In this document: positions 7,801 to 15,391 of the stretch, one piece after another
Layout of the letters: every line of letters begins with the position of its first letter
How positions within the stretch are numbered: position 1 is the first letter of the stretch
Assembly: GCA_934255485.1 (NCBI GenBank)
Contig: CAKQOG010000034.1
Location: forward strand, 1 to 24,332
DNA from: an uncultured Prevotellamassilia sp.
GTDB lineage: Bacteria; Bacteroidota; Bacteroidia; Bacteroidales; Bacteroidaceae
Length of the DNA stretch: 24,332 nucleotides
Direction: 5' to 3'
Made by a program: the position numbers and the translations under genes
The notes under the pieces: generated by a model
Told to the model about the DNA's origin: nothing
What the model saw: only the letters and a program-made list of their open reading frames with translations
Databases searched by the model: none

Positions 7801-8966
7801 CAAATGGAGAAATGCTTATAGTACCTGTAAAACGTAATAGTGATGGCAAGCAGATGTATGTGGCGTTGCAGTCGATGCCAACAGGTAGCGGACGTAATAA
7901 CGTTGGTATTTTCTATAAAGAACTGACCGATGCAAACGATATGAAAAATCTTGCAGCTTTCTCTGCTGATTGGGATGGCTTCTATCAAGTAAGTTCTACT
8001 GCATCTGCATATAGTAGTCTTGACTTGCAAGCTGATGATAAAATAGCTTTCTTTTATGAAGAGACGCTAACAAAATGGGGCACAAAGCAAAACCCTGTGA
8101 GCACAAGTTTTCCAACAGGGGAGGGTATGCACAACTTCGATGGCTTTGAAAATGTTTATGTACCAATCTCGTTAGAAACAATAACGAATGGAAGGTATAG
8201 CATTTTCCGCGAAGTAAATAGAGGCGAGTTCTTGAAGAATTATTTTAATGCTGTTGTTGAAGAGTCTACCCTTAGCGCAGATGAAAAAAAGGTAATCAGC
8301 AAACAAGTAGCGATACTGCCTACGCAACCTACCATTGAACAAATTGATGCTATATATGCAATCCTAATGGGTAAAGTTTCTGCAGATAAATGGGATGGTA
8401 AAACAATTACTTTCTCGAATGTGCAGCAAGATGGCACGGAGCGTACGTTGTATATAAACAATGCAAAACTTGAAATTAGTAGTTCAAGTGCTGATGCGTT
8501 AGGCAATAAGGCATTGTTTAAATGTACAAAGCAAGCAAGTGGTAAATATTCATTTTATAACGAGGCAAGCAAACTATACATGATTTGGCGTGCTGGCAAC
8601 AACTATGGCTATAACAATAATGCGGGTACTTTGAGCACCTATAATGCTACATTTTGTGATTGGGATATTGTAGATGCAAGTGACACAAAACAAAACACCT
8701 TTTACATTGTGAGCAAGCGTAGTAATGGTACGACAGATGGATCTATTGTTGTGATGGCAACAGGAACCTTCGATTCGTATGGTGCCTCGGTAGGATGGTC
8801 AAGCAATTATAGCAATTTGTTTTATATCAATGTGAAAGACGCTGCAACTGGTATAAGCAAAACGCAAGTGGCGGAGAAAGATGGAAATGGAAAATTTATT
8901 CGTAACAACAGCGTGGTTATTCGTAAAAACGGAGTAACATACAATGTTTTAGGCCATAGATTGTAA
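4857..8966 (+). CDS. Exported two-enzyme glycosidase: GH123-like beta-GalNAcase fused to GH33 sialidase
   Basis: A 1369-aa protein with a signal peptide (residues 1-20, cut after ALA). Residues ~25-205 look like a beta-sandwich. ~210-520 resemble a GH123/DUF4091 barrel with the acidic pair D373-E374 (AMDERGEG), the arrangement used by GH123 beta-N-acetylgalactosaminidases. ~583-695 may be a carbohydrate-binding region. ~705-1115 is a sialidase propeller: YRIP with R721, R739, probable acid/base D745, Asp-boxes at 758-765, 834-841 and 901-908, E929, R940, candidate R993 and nucleophile Y1052. A helical linker (~1128-1170), another possible binding region (~1180-1330) and a short tail (IRKNGVTYNVLGHRL) follow. 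The tail resembles the degenerate sorting-like ends of Prevotella exported proteins. The sialidase call is firmer than the GH123 call. It should act in the periplasm or at the surface on mucin or glycolipid glycans. It stands alone, without SusC/SusD neighbours. Confidence 0.82.
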   Translation: MRKFTLLLAALFMMAATALADKYPIDSYEEPRVGDTPPAAEWNALSEGLHATWGSRDVLYTIHRVPKLTETTEAEITAWRGERANLEAVLYSKSNQGNLKVRFVDANSKVVSWCKANFLNYVITDDYKSCGTHNMSLVKWLVPDVIDQDKPHAVPACETRPVWCSIEVPRDAKAGEQKMTLQVLDENDKVLKNLTLSLNVIDRTLPEVANQKFHLDLWQQPYAVSRYYGVERWSDEHINALRPYLEALGKAGQKVVSTIMFYEPWGDQSHDKFSSMIQTTKKTDGSWSYDYGIFDRYVNLCAEYGIKEQINCYSMVPWDMTFRYYDEKTKKNIDLKTTTGESEYKELWNNFLDAFKNHLQEKGWFEKTCIAMDERGEGAMLDAYNIAKEKGFKMALAGNYHSSLNNKLYDYCVALNQVQNFTKEQLKWRKDNGLLTTIYVSCADTEPNIYTNSLPSEAAFLPLHAAANNLDGFLHWSWINWNETPLTDSRFRLFGSGDTYSYYPGNRSSVRFERLIEGIHQYEKIQILKEEYKNDAKKMKQLNALLAGCKDYVITAEECADKVNLLEDFLNGKEVKIPEVLSGYYKIKIDDMHYAKSAANQTKWATEISSQTDYDLFQIEGTKDACTIKLKGRSNNIGPDHNKQLFVDQTASTKYTIVDADNGKVKLKNNGYWVYVDKGTFTWNATKATMLELVQDESVVEEEHTTLFSTLAGGMDIPPYRIPGITCGKGGRLIASVARLVCGTDPGFGQVDCVVKISDDNGKTWSKKEIDVAVGDASLINNKKTPMQAAYGDPAVVMDREHNEVLVMAVGGCTLFTDATTNRKNPNIIAAIRSLDGGLTWQTPIDQTEDIYGLFDKGKVMDAAFVGGGKLFQSRVVKVGEYYRLYAALAARPNGNRVIYSDDFGRTWKALGGANATPVPNGDEPKCEELPDGRVIITSRTSGGRLLNIYTYTNTQTGEGCWEKQTKATMNGLRALPSTNPTNGEMLIVPVKRNSDGKQMYVALQSMPTGSGRNNVGIFYKELTDANDMKNLAAFSADWDGFYQVSSTASAYSSLDLQADDKIAFFYEETLTKWGTKQNPVSTSFPTGEGMHNFDGFENVYVPISLETITNGRYSIFREVNRGEFLKNYFNAVVEESTLSADEKKVISKQVAILPTQPTIEQIDAIYAILMGKVSADKWDGKTITFSNVQQDGTERTLYINNAKLEISSSSADALGNKALFKCTKQASGKYSFYNEASKLYMIWRAGNNYGYNNNAGTLSTYNATFCDWDIVDASDTKQNTFYIVSKRSNGTTDGSIVVMATGTFDSYGASVGWSSNYSNLFYINVKDAATGISKTQVAEKDGNGKFIRNNSVVIRKNGVTYNVLGHRL

Positions 8967-8982
8967 ATATTTAGTCGTGTAT

Positions 8983-9083
8983 AGACGGAGTTTAATCCTC
9001 TTGCGTAAGTAGATGCTCGAATATAATTAAGAAACGAGAATTGCATATCTATTTATCGTAGGTAAACGGGATAAACTCCGTCT
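8983..9083. repeat. Inverted repeat with long nested stem after the glycosidase gene
   Basis: AGACGGAGTTTAATCC (8983-8998) is the reverse complement of 9069-9083 apart from one bulged base. Further pairings lie inside: TAGATGC with GCATATCTA, and CTCG with CGAG. The right arm runs into only four T. It may act as an extended terminator for the glycosidase gene, or be a small palindromic element inserted ahead of the ribosomal operon. Confidence 0.5.
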
Positions 9084-9169
9084 TTTATGTGTTATTAATC
9101 TTTTGTAGACAATGTTTTTGAGTTAAAACGAATATAATTTTATTTTATGCTAAAAAAATAGCTGAAAAG

Positions 9170-9200
9170 TTTGTTATTCAATACTAAAATCGTAAATTTG
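9170..9200 (+). promoter_or_regulatory. Promoter of the ribosomal protein operon
   Basis: TTTG (9170-9173), a 19-bp spacer and TAAATTTG (9193-9200) form an essentially perfect Bacteroidota sigma-ABfr-type promoter (TTTG, N19-21, TAnnTTTG). Transcription should start near 9207, giving a leader of about 140 nt before rplC. It is the only good promoter seen ahead of the 29-gene cluster. Confidence 0.8.
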
Positions 9201-9240
9201 CACTCCGAAAGTAGGAAACATAAGAAAACTGCTTTGTTTT

Positions 9241-9307
9241 GAGGGACTTACGAGTCCTAGGTTAGTAATAACCCTCCGACCCATGCTTAAACGTGCTTGG
9301 GCGACGG
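9241..9307 (+). promoter_or_regulatory. Structured leader RNA upstream of rplC
   Basis: Three hairpins follow one another. GGACT-TACG-AGTCC (9244-9257) has a UACG tetraloop. GGTTA-GTAA-TAACC (9260-9273) has a GNRA tetraloop. CCG/CGG plus CCCA/TGGG and GC/GC pairs (9276-9307) form a bulged third stem. GAGGG (9241-9245) can also pair with CCCTC (9272-9276), which would disrupt the first two stems, so two states are possible. Position suggests an autoregulatory site for a ribosomal protein of the operon; E. coli uses L4 on its S10 leader. The ligand is unknown. Confidence 0.5.
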
Positions 9308-9346
9308 AACAAAAAACAATTTATATATCATTTTCATAAGACTGAA

Positions 9347-9964
9347 ATGCCAGGATTATTAGGAAAAAAAATCGGAATGACATCCGTATTCAGTGCCGAG
9401 GGTAAGAATGTACCATGCACTGTTATCGAAGTAGGTCCTTGCGTTGTGACGCAAATTAAGACCGTCGAGAAAGATGGCTATGCAGCCGTTCAGGTTGGTT
9501 TCCAAGATGCAAAGGAAAAGAATACTTCTGCTCCTCTTATGGGCCACTTTAAGAAGGCTGGTGTAACCCCCAAGCGTCATTTGGCAGAATTTAAGGGCTT
9601 CGATCAAGAGTTGAACCTTGGTGATACTCTTACAGTAGAACTCTTTAATGACGCAACCTTTGTAGACGTTATCGGTACTTCAAAAGGTAAAGGTTTTCAA
9701 GGCGTTGTGAAGCGTCATGGTTTTGGTGGTGTAGGTCAAAGCACTCACGGTCAGGACGACCGCTTGCGTAAGCCAGGTTCAATTGGTGCTTGTTCTTATC
9801 CAGCAAAAGTGTTCAAGGGTATGCGCATGGGTGGTCAGCTTGGTGGCGACCGCGTAACTACGCAAAACTTGAAAGTGTTAAAGGTAATCCCCGAACACAA
9901 CCTTCTACTTATTAAGGGTTCTGTTCCAGGTTGCAAAGGTTCAATCGTAATTATCGAGAAGTAA
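9347..9964 (+). CDS. rplC: 50S ribosomal protein L3 (uL3)
   Basis: A 205-aa early-assembly 23S rRNA binder whose long central loop reaches the peptidyl transferase centre; the loop is seen as the Gly/His-rich stretch from about residue 120 to 165 (HGFGGVGQSTHGQDDR onward). The ATG at 9347 gives the canonical MPGLLGKKIGMT. A GTG at 9293 in the same frame would add 18 unconserved residues lying in the structured leader, so it was not used. It is the first gene of the operon here; rpsJ, which usually precedes it, is absent. The gap to rplD is 3 nt. Confidence 0.97.
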   Translation: MPGLLGKKIGMTSVFSAEGKNVPCTVIEVGPCVVTQIKTVEKDGYAAVQVGFQDAKEKNTSAPLMGHFKKAGVTPKRHLAEFKGFDQELNLGDTLTVELFNDATFVDVIGTSKGKGFQGVVKRHGFGGVGQSTHGQDDRLRKPGSIGACSYPAKVFKGMRMGGQLGGDRVTTQNLKVLKVIPEHNLLLIKGSVPGCKGSIVIIEK

Positions 9965-9967
9965 GCA

Positions 9968-10597
9968 ATGGAAGTTAGTGTATTCAATATCAAAGGTGAA
10001 GATACCGGCCGCAAGGTAACACTTAACGATAGTGTTTTTGGCATTGAGCCGAACGACCACGCTATCTACCTCGATGTTAAGCAATTCTTAGCTGCTCAAC
10101 GTCAAGGTACAGCAAAGTCAAAGGAAAGAAGCGAGATGAGCGGTTCAACACGCAAACTCGGTCGTCAAAAAGGTGGTGGCGGTGCACGTCGTGGTGATAT
10201 TAACTCACCAGTACTCGTAGGTGGTGCTCGCGTGTTTGGTCCTAAACCACGCAATTATAGCTTTAAGCTCAACAAGAAAGTAAAGGCTTTGGCTCGTCGT
10301 AGCGCACTTAGCTACAAGGCTCAAGACAATGCTATCGTTGTAGTTGAGGATTTCACATTTGATGCTCCAAAGACAAAATCATTTGTTGAAGTTATAAATA
10401 ATCTTAAAGTTTCTGACAAAAAGGTACTTGTAGTTCTTCCAGAAGCTAATAAAAATGTATATTTGTCAGCTCGCAATATACAAAGTGCAAAGGTGGCAAT
10501 CGCCTCAAATATCAATACTTACGGCGTGCTTAATGCAGCAGCTATGGTAGTGACAGAAAGCGCACTTAACCAAATCGAGACTGTCTTAACCAAGTAA
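9968..10597 (+). CDS. rplD: 50S ribosomal protein L4 (uL4)
   Basis: A 209-aa 23S rRNA binder. The extended internal loop that lines the peptide exit tunnel is visible as the Gly/Arg-rich segment of residues ~56-85 (STRKLGRQKGGGGARRGD, then GPKPRNYSF). In E. coli L4 also represses its own operon by binding the S10 leader, which makes it a candidate ligand for the leader at 9241-9307; that link is inference. The start lies 3 nt after rplC without a Shine-Dalgarno, so translational coupling is likely. Confidence 0.97.
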   Translation: MEVSVFNIKGEDTGRKVTLNDSVFGIEPNDHAIYLDVKQFLAAQRQGTAKSKERSEMSGSTRKLGRQKGGGGARRGDINSPVLVGGARVFGPKPRNYSFKLNKKVKALARRSALSYKAQDNAIVVVEDFTFDAPKTKSFVEVINNLKVSDKKVLVVLPEANKNVYLSARNIQSAKVAIASNINTYGVLNAAAMVVTESALNQIETVLTK

Positions 10598-10612
10598 AAA
10601 TAGCAACAGAAA

Positions 10613-10903
10613 ATGGCATTTATCATTAAACCCCTCGTGTCTGAAAAGGCTAATGGGATTACAGAAAAGCTGAACCAGTTCAGCTTTATCGTGCGCCCTG
10701 AAGCTAACAAACTTCAGATTAAGGCAGAAGTTGAAGCACGTTACAATGTAAACGTTGTAAGTGTGAATACTATTAAGTATGCTGGCAAGACTAAAGCTCG
10801 CTATACAAAGGCAGGCTTGGTTCGTGGCCGTAGCAATGCTTTTAAGAAAGCAATCGTTACCCTCAAAGAGGGCGAAAGCATCGATTTCTATAGCAATATC
10901 TAA
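10613..10903 (+). CDS. rplW: 50S ribosomal protein L23 (uL23)
   Basis: A 96-aa protein at the exit of the peptide tunnel, the docking point for trigger factor and the signal recognition particle. The N-terminal IIKPLVSEKA and the RPEANKLQIKAEVE segment are family signatures, as is the basic KTKARYTKAG hairpin. Length is normal. It lies 15 nt after rplD and 7 nt before rplB in the conserved order. Confidence 0.96.
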   Translation: MAFIIKPLVSEKANGITEKLNQFSFIVRPEANKLQIKAEVEARYNVNVVSVNTIKYAGKTKARYTKAGLVRGRSNAFKKAIVTLKEGESIDFYSNI

Positions 10904-10910
10904 ATAAATA

Positions 10911-11735
<825 letters not shown>

Positions 11736-11760
11736 CAAGCACTAAAACAAAGAAGAATTT

Positions 11761-12030
11761 ATGAGTCGTTCTCTTAAAAAAGGCCCGTACATCGCAGTCT
11801 CTCTCGAAAAGAAAGTTCTTGCCATGAATGAAAGCGGTAAGAAAAACGTGGTGAAGACTTGGGCCAGAGCTTCAATGATATCGCCCGACTTCGTTGGACA
11901 TACCATTGCTGTTCACAACGGAAACAAATTCATCCCTGTTTATGTTACTGAAAACATGGTAGGCCACAAGCTCGGTGAGTTCGCACCCACCCGCAAGTTC
12001 GGCGGACATGCTGGTAACAAGAAAAAGTAA
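11761..12030 (+). CDS. rpsS: 30S ribosomal protein S19 (uS19)
   Basis: An 89-aa head protein of the small subunit that pairs with S13 near the A site. SRSLKKGPYI opens the protein, and the C-terminal GHKLGEFAPTRKFGGHAG is diagnostic. It sits 25 nt after rplB. A 40-nt AT-rich gap to rplV follows with no obvious structure. Confidence 0.97.
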   Translation: MSRSLKKGPYIAVSLEKKVLAMNESGKKNVVKTWARASMISPDFVGHTIAVHNGNKFIPVYVTENMVGHKLGEFAPTRKFGGHAGNKKK

Positions 12031-12070
12031 GCAGGACTATTCAATCCAGAAAAAAAGAATTAATTAAATA

Positions 12071-12469
12071 ATGGGAGCAAGAAAAAGATTAGCGGCTGAA
12101 AAAAGAAAAGAAGCCCTGAAGACCCAGTATTTTGCTAAGTTGCAAAATGTTCCCTCATCACCACGCAAAATGCGCTACGTAGTAGACTTAGTTCGTGGCA
12201 TGGAGGTGAACCGCGCCCTCGGCACACTCAAGTTCTCTAAGAAGGCTGCTTCTGAAGTACTCGAAAAGCTGTTGCGTTCTGCAATCGCCAATTGGGAACA
12301 GAAGAACGATCGCAAAGCTGAAGATGGCGAATTGTTTATAACCAAAATCTTTGTTGACGAAGGCGTAACTCTTAAGCGCATGCGTCCAGCACCTCAAGGT
12401 AGAGGCTATAGAATTCGTAAACGTTCAAACCACGTAACTTTGTTCGTGGGTACTAAAACTAATGATTAA
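12071..12469 (+). CDS. rplV: 50S ribosomal protein L22 (uL22)
   Basis: A 132-aa protein that contacts all 23S domains; its beta-hairpin lines the exit tunnel near the macrolide site. SSPRKMRYVVDLVRG and the hairpin KRMRPAPQGRGYRIRKR are the family signatures. It carries an N-terminal extension (MGARKRLAAEKRKEALK) longer than in E. coli (110 aa), as in other Bacteroidota. It ends 5 nt before rpsC. Confidence 0.96.
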   Translation: MGARKRLAAEKRKEALKTQYFAKLQNVPSSPRKMRYVVDLVRGMEVNRALGTLKFSKKAASEVLEKLLRSAIANWEQKNDRKAEDGELFITKIFVDEGVTLKRMRPAPQGRGYRIRKRSNHVTLFVGTKTND

Positions 12470-12474
12470 TCGAT

Positions 12475-13203
12475 ATGGGACAAAAAGTAAATCCGATAAG
12501 TAACCGACTTGGTATTATTCGCGGTTGGGATTCTAATTGGTTCGGCGGTCGTAACTTTGGTGACAACCTTCTCGAAGACAGCAAAATCCGTAAGTATCTC
12601 GACGCTCGTTTGGCAAAAGCCAGCGTATCCCGCATCGTTATCGAACGTACAACTAAGCTCATCACTATCACTGTTTGCACTTCACGCCCAGGTATCATCA
12701 TCGGTAAGGGTGGCGCAGAGGTTGATAAGCTTAAGGAAGAATTGAAGAAAATCACTGACAAGGATGTTCAAATCAACATCTTCGAAGTGAAAAAGCCTGA
12801 CCTCGACGCAAATATCGTTGGTAAGAGCATCGCTCGCCAAGTTGAAGGCAAAATCGCATATCGCCGTGCTATCAAAATGGCTATCGCTAACGCTATGCGT
12901 ATGGGTGCTGAAGGTATCAAAGTTCAAATCTGTGGACGTCTGAACGGTGCTGAAATGGCACGCAAGGAAATGTTCAAGGAAGGACGTACTCCTCTGCACA
13001 CTCTTCGCGCTGATATCGACTACTGCCAATGCGAAGCACTTACTAAGGTAGGTTTGCTCGGTATCAAGGTTTGGATTTGCCGTGGCGAAGTTTATGGCAA
13101 GCGTGACCTCACTCCTAACTTCACTCAGGAGAAAGAAACTCGCGGTAATGGAAACTTTAACGGTGGCCGCAAGTTCCGTAACAAGAGAAACAACAACCGC
13201 TAA
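12475..13203 (+). CDS. rpsC: 30S ribosomal protein S3 (uS3)
   Basis: A 242-aa head protein lining the mRNA entry channel, with helicase-like activity together with S4 and S5 in other bacteria. MGQKVNPISNRLG opens it. The KH domain holds GIIIGKGG (residues 73-80). The C-terminal S3 domain contains GAEGIKVQICGRLNGAEMAR. It ends in a basic Asn/Gly/Arg-rich tail. It is 24 nt ahead of rplP. Confidence 0.97.
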   Translation: MGQKVNPISNRLGIIRGWDSNWFGGRNFGDNLLEDSKIRKYLDARLAKASVSRIVIERTTKLITITVCTSRPGIIIGKGGAEVDKLKEELKKITDKDVQINIFEVKKPDLDANIVGKSIARQVEGKIAYRRAIKMAIANAMRMGAEGIKVQICGRLNGAEMARKEMFKEGRTPLHTLRADIDYCQCEALTKVGLLGIKVWICRGEVYGKRDLTPNFTQEKETRGNGNFNGGRKFRNKRNNNR

Positions 13204-13227
13204 TCAGATTTTTTCAGTTAGAGTATT

Positions 13228-13653
13228 ATGTTACAACCGAAAAGAACAAAATACAGAAGACCGCAAAAAGGCCGTTGCAAAGGTAACGCTCAACGTGGCA
13301 ACCAATTAGCTTTTGGTAGCTTCGGTATCAAGAGCCTTGATACGCACTGGCTTACAGGTCGTCAAATCGAAGCAGCTCGTGTAGCCATGACTCGTTATAT
13401 GCAACGTGAAGGACAGAGCTGGATTCGTATCTTCCCTGACAAACCAATCACTAAGAAACCTGCCGATGTACGTATGGGTAAAGGTAAGGGTGATCCCGTT
13501 GGTTATGTATTCCCAATCACTCCGGGTCGTATCATCTTCGAAATCGAAGGTGTTCCATTTGAAGTAGCTAAAGAGGCTCTACGCCTTGCTGCTCAAAAGC
13601 TTCCCGTTACTACTAAATTCGTTGTTAGACACGACTTCGACAAAAACGCCTAA
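13228..13653 (+). CDS. rplP: 50S ribosomal protein L16 (uL16)
   Basis: A 141-aa protein near the A-site tRNA elbow and the peptidyl transferase centre. MLQPKRTKYRRPQKGRCKG is the typical start; RVAMTRYMQREGQSWIRIFPDKP and VRMGKGKGDPVGYV are its conserved core. Codon use and length are ordinary. It lies 2 nt before rpmC. Confidence 0.97.
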   Translation: MLQPKRTKYRRPQKGRCKGNAQRGNQLAFGSFGIKSLDTHWLTGRQIEAARVAMTRYMQREGQSWIRIFPDKPITKKPADVRMGKGKGDPVGYVFPITPGRIIFEIEGVPFEVAKEALRLAAQKLPVTTKFVVRHDFDKNA

Positions 13654-13655
13654 TC

Positions 13656-13850
13656 ATGAAGATTTCAGAAATTCGTCAAATCCCCGCAGCTGAGCTTTCA
13701 CAACGCATCGCTGATGAGGTTGCAAAATATCAACAGTTGGTGCTCAACCACAGCATCTCTCCTCTGGAAAACCCTTCACAAATCAAGGCCGCACGTCGTA
13801 CCATCGCTCAGATGAAGACTGTGTTGAGAGAAAACGAACTTAACAAATAA
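13656..13850 (+). CDS. rpmC: 50S ribosomal protein L29 (uL29)
   Basis: A 64-aa helical hairpin protein at the tunnel exit, next to L23, where trigger factor and SRP dock. The N-terminal MKISEIRQIPAAEL and the QIKAARRTIAQMKTVLRE helix fit the family. It is packed with 2 nt gaps on both sides, so translation is probably coupled. Confidence 0.94.
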   Translation: MKISEIRQIPAAELSQRIADEVAKYQQLVLNHSISPLENPSQIKAARRTIAQMKTVLRENELNK

Positions 13851-13852
13851 TA

Positions 13853-14119
13853 ATGGTCCAGATGGAAGCTAGAAACTTAAGAAAAACAAGACAGGGTGTC
13901 GTTATCAGCAACAAAATGGACAAAACCATTGTTGTGGCTGCTAAGTTCAAAGAGAAGCACCCCATTTATGGTAAATTCATCTCCAAAACCAAAAAGTATC
14001 ATGCTCATGATGAAAAGAACGATTGCCAAATAGGTGACACTGTTCTTATCATGGAAACTCGTCCTTTGAGCAAGACTAAACGTTGGAGAGTTGTTGAAAT
14101 TGTAGAAAGAGCTAAATAA
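13853..14119 (+). CDS. rpsQ: 30S ribosomal protein S17 (uS17)
   Basis: An 88-aa primary 16S rRNA binder with an OB fold. GVVISNKMDKTIVVA and ETRPLSKTKRWRVVEIVE are the conserved strands. Two in-frame ATGs compete: 13853 (MVQMEARNLRK, 88 aa) and 13862 (MEARNLRK, 85 aa). The second matches the usual N-terminus of relatives and may be the true start; the first is kept because it follows the rpmC stop by 2 nt. Confidence 0.93.
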   Translation: MVQMEARNLRKTRQGVVISNKMDKTIVVAAKFKEKHPIYGKFISKTKKYHAHDEKNDCQIGDTVLIMETRPLSKTKRWRVVEIVERAK

Positions 14120-14121
14120 TT

Positions 14122-14487
14122 ATGATACAAGCAGAATCAAGATTGACAGTTGCCGACAACAGCGGCGCACGCGAAGCTCTCTGCATCCGCGTACTCGGTG
14201 GTACAAAGCGTCGTTACGCTTCTGTCGGTGATGTGATTGTCGTTTCTGTAAAGAACGTAATCCCATCAAGCGATATTAAGAAAGGTGCCGTATCTAAGGC
14301 TTTGATCGTACGTACTAAGAAAGAAATTCGTCGTGCAGATGGTTCTTACATCCGTTTCGATGATAACGCTTGCGTATTGCTTAACAATGCAGGTGAGTTG
14401 AGAGGTAGTCGTATCTTCGGCCCAGTGGCTCGTGAACTCCGCGGTGTTAACATGAAAGTCGTGTCTTTGGCACCTGAAGTACTTTAA
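14122..14487 (+). CDS. rplN: 50S ribosomal protein L14 (uL14)
   Basis: A 121-aa protein at the subunit interface (bridge B5/B8), where the silencing factor RsfS also binds in other bacteria. MIQAESRLTVADNSGAREA and SRIFGPVARELR are highly conserved. It is one residue from the family's usual 122. It starts 2 nt after rpsQ; a 20-nt gap to rplX follows. Confidence 0.97.
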   Translation: MIQAESRLTVADNSGAREALCIRVLGGTKRRYASVGDVIVVSVKNVIPSSDIKKGAVSKALIVRTKKEIRRADGSYIRFDDNACVLLNNAGELRGSRIFGPVARELRGVNMKVVSLAPEVL

Positions 14488-14507
14488 TCAAGATTTCAAA
14501 GAAAGTA

Positions 14508-14828
14508 ATGAGTAAATTACATATTAAAAAAGGCGACACCGTTTATGTAAACGCTGGTGAGGACAAAGGTAAGACTGGTAAGGTCACTAAGGTTCTCGTT
14601 GACAAGCAACGTGCTGTCGTAGAGGGCATCAACATGGTCTCTAAGAGCCAAAAGCCCAGCGCCAAGAACCCTCAGGGTGGCATTGTAAAGATGGAGGCTC
14701 CTATTCACATTTCTAACCTGAACGTAGTTGACCCCAAAACTGGTAAGCCCACTCGTATCGGTCGTCGTAAAAACGATGAAGGTAAGTTGGTACGTTTCGC
14801 TAAAAAATCAGGAGAGGAGATTAAGTAA
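14508..14828 (+). CDS. rplX: 50S ribosomal protein L24 (uL24)
   Basis: A 106-aa assembly-initiator protein with a KOW motif (KKGDTVYVNAGEDKGKTGKV, residues 7-26) and the conserved KSQKPSAKNPQGGIVKMEAP segment. Its last codons read AGGAGAGGAG and resemble a Shine-Dalgarno for the next gene. Its TAA stop overlaps the rplE ATG by one base (TAATG), a stop-restart coupling. Confidence 0.96.
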   Translation: MSKLHIKKGDTVYVNAGEDKGKTGKVTKVLVDKQRAVVEGINMVSKSQKPSAKNPQGGIVKMEAPIHISNLNVVDPKTGKPTRIGRRKNDEGKLVRFAKKSGEEIK

Positions 14829-15382
14829 TGAGTAATACAGCACAACTTAAAAAGGAATATGCAGAGCGTATTGCCCCAGCTCTGATGAAGCAGTTTAACT
14901 ATTCTTCATCAATGCAAATCCCCGCACTGAAGAAGATCGTTATCAACCAAGGTCTCGGTATCGCAACTGCTGACAAGAAAATCATCGATGTAGCTATCAA
15001 CGAACTTACTGCCATCACTGGTCAAAAGGCTGTTGCTACAGTATCTCGTAAGGACGTCGCTAACTTCAAACTTCGTAAGAAGATGCCTATCGGTGTTATG
15101 GTAACTCTACGCCGTGAACGTATGTACGAGTTCCTCGAAAAACTAGTTCGCGTGGCTCTTCCTCGTATCCGTGACTTCAAGGGTATCGAAAGCAAGTTCG
15201 ATGGTCGTGGTAACTACACACTCGGTATTCAGGAGCAAATCATCTTCCCTGAAATCAACATCGATACTATCGATCGCATTCTCGGTATGAACATCACTTT
15301 TGTAACTTCAGCTCCTACTGACGAAGAAGGTTATGCTCTACTCAAAGAGTTCGGTCTTCCCTTTAAAAACGCTAAAAACTAA
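14828..15382 (+). CDS. rplE: 50S ribosomal protein L5 (uL5)
   Basis: A 184-aa 5S rRNA-binding protein of the central protuberance. IPALKKIVINQGLG and LREFGLPF-like LLKEFGLPFKNA are the family ends; RIRDFKGIESKFDGRGNY is the signature region that contacts P-site tRNA and 5S rRNA. It starts in the overlap with rplX and is followed by rpsN after 9 nt. In E. coli the S8 repressor site lies at this gene's start; nothing equivalent was recognised here. Confidence 0.97.
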   Translation: MSNTAQLKKEYAERIAPALMKQFNYSSSMQIPALKKIVINQGLGIATADKKIIDVAINELTAITGQKAVATVSRKDVANFKLRKKMPIGVMVTLRRERMYEFLEKLVRVALPRIRDFKGIESKFDGRGNYTLGIQEQIIFPEINIDTIDRILGMNITFVTSAPTDEEGYALLKEFGLPFKNAKN

Positions 15383-15391
15383 TTCGAAACT

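Noticed and set aside
9293..9346. Extended rplC start at a GTG
   Set aside because: The extra residues are not part of the L3 family and fall in the structured leader; the ATG at 9347 gives the conserved N-terminus.
14812..14821. Shine-Dalgarno-like AGGAGAGGAG before rplE
   Set aside because: These bases encode the C-terminus of L24 (SGEEIK), so coding constraint may explain them; stop-start overlap is a sufficient explanation for rplE initiation.
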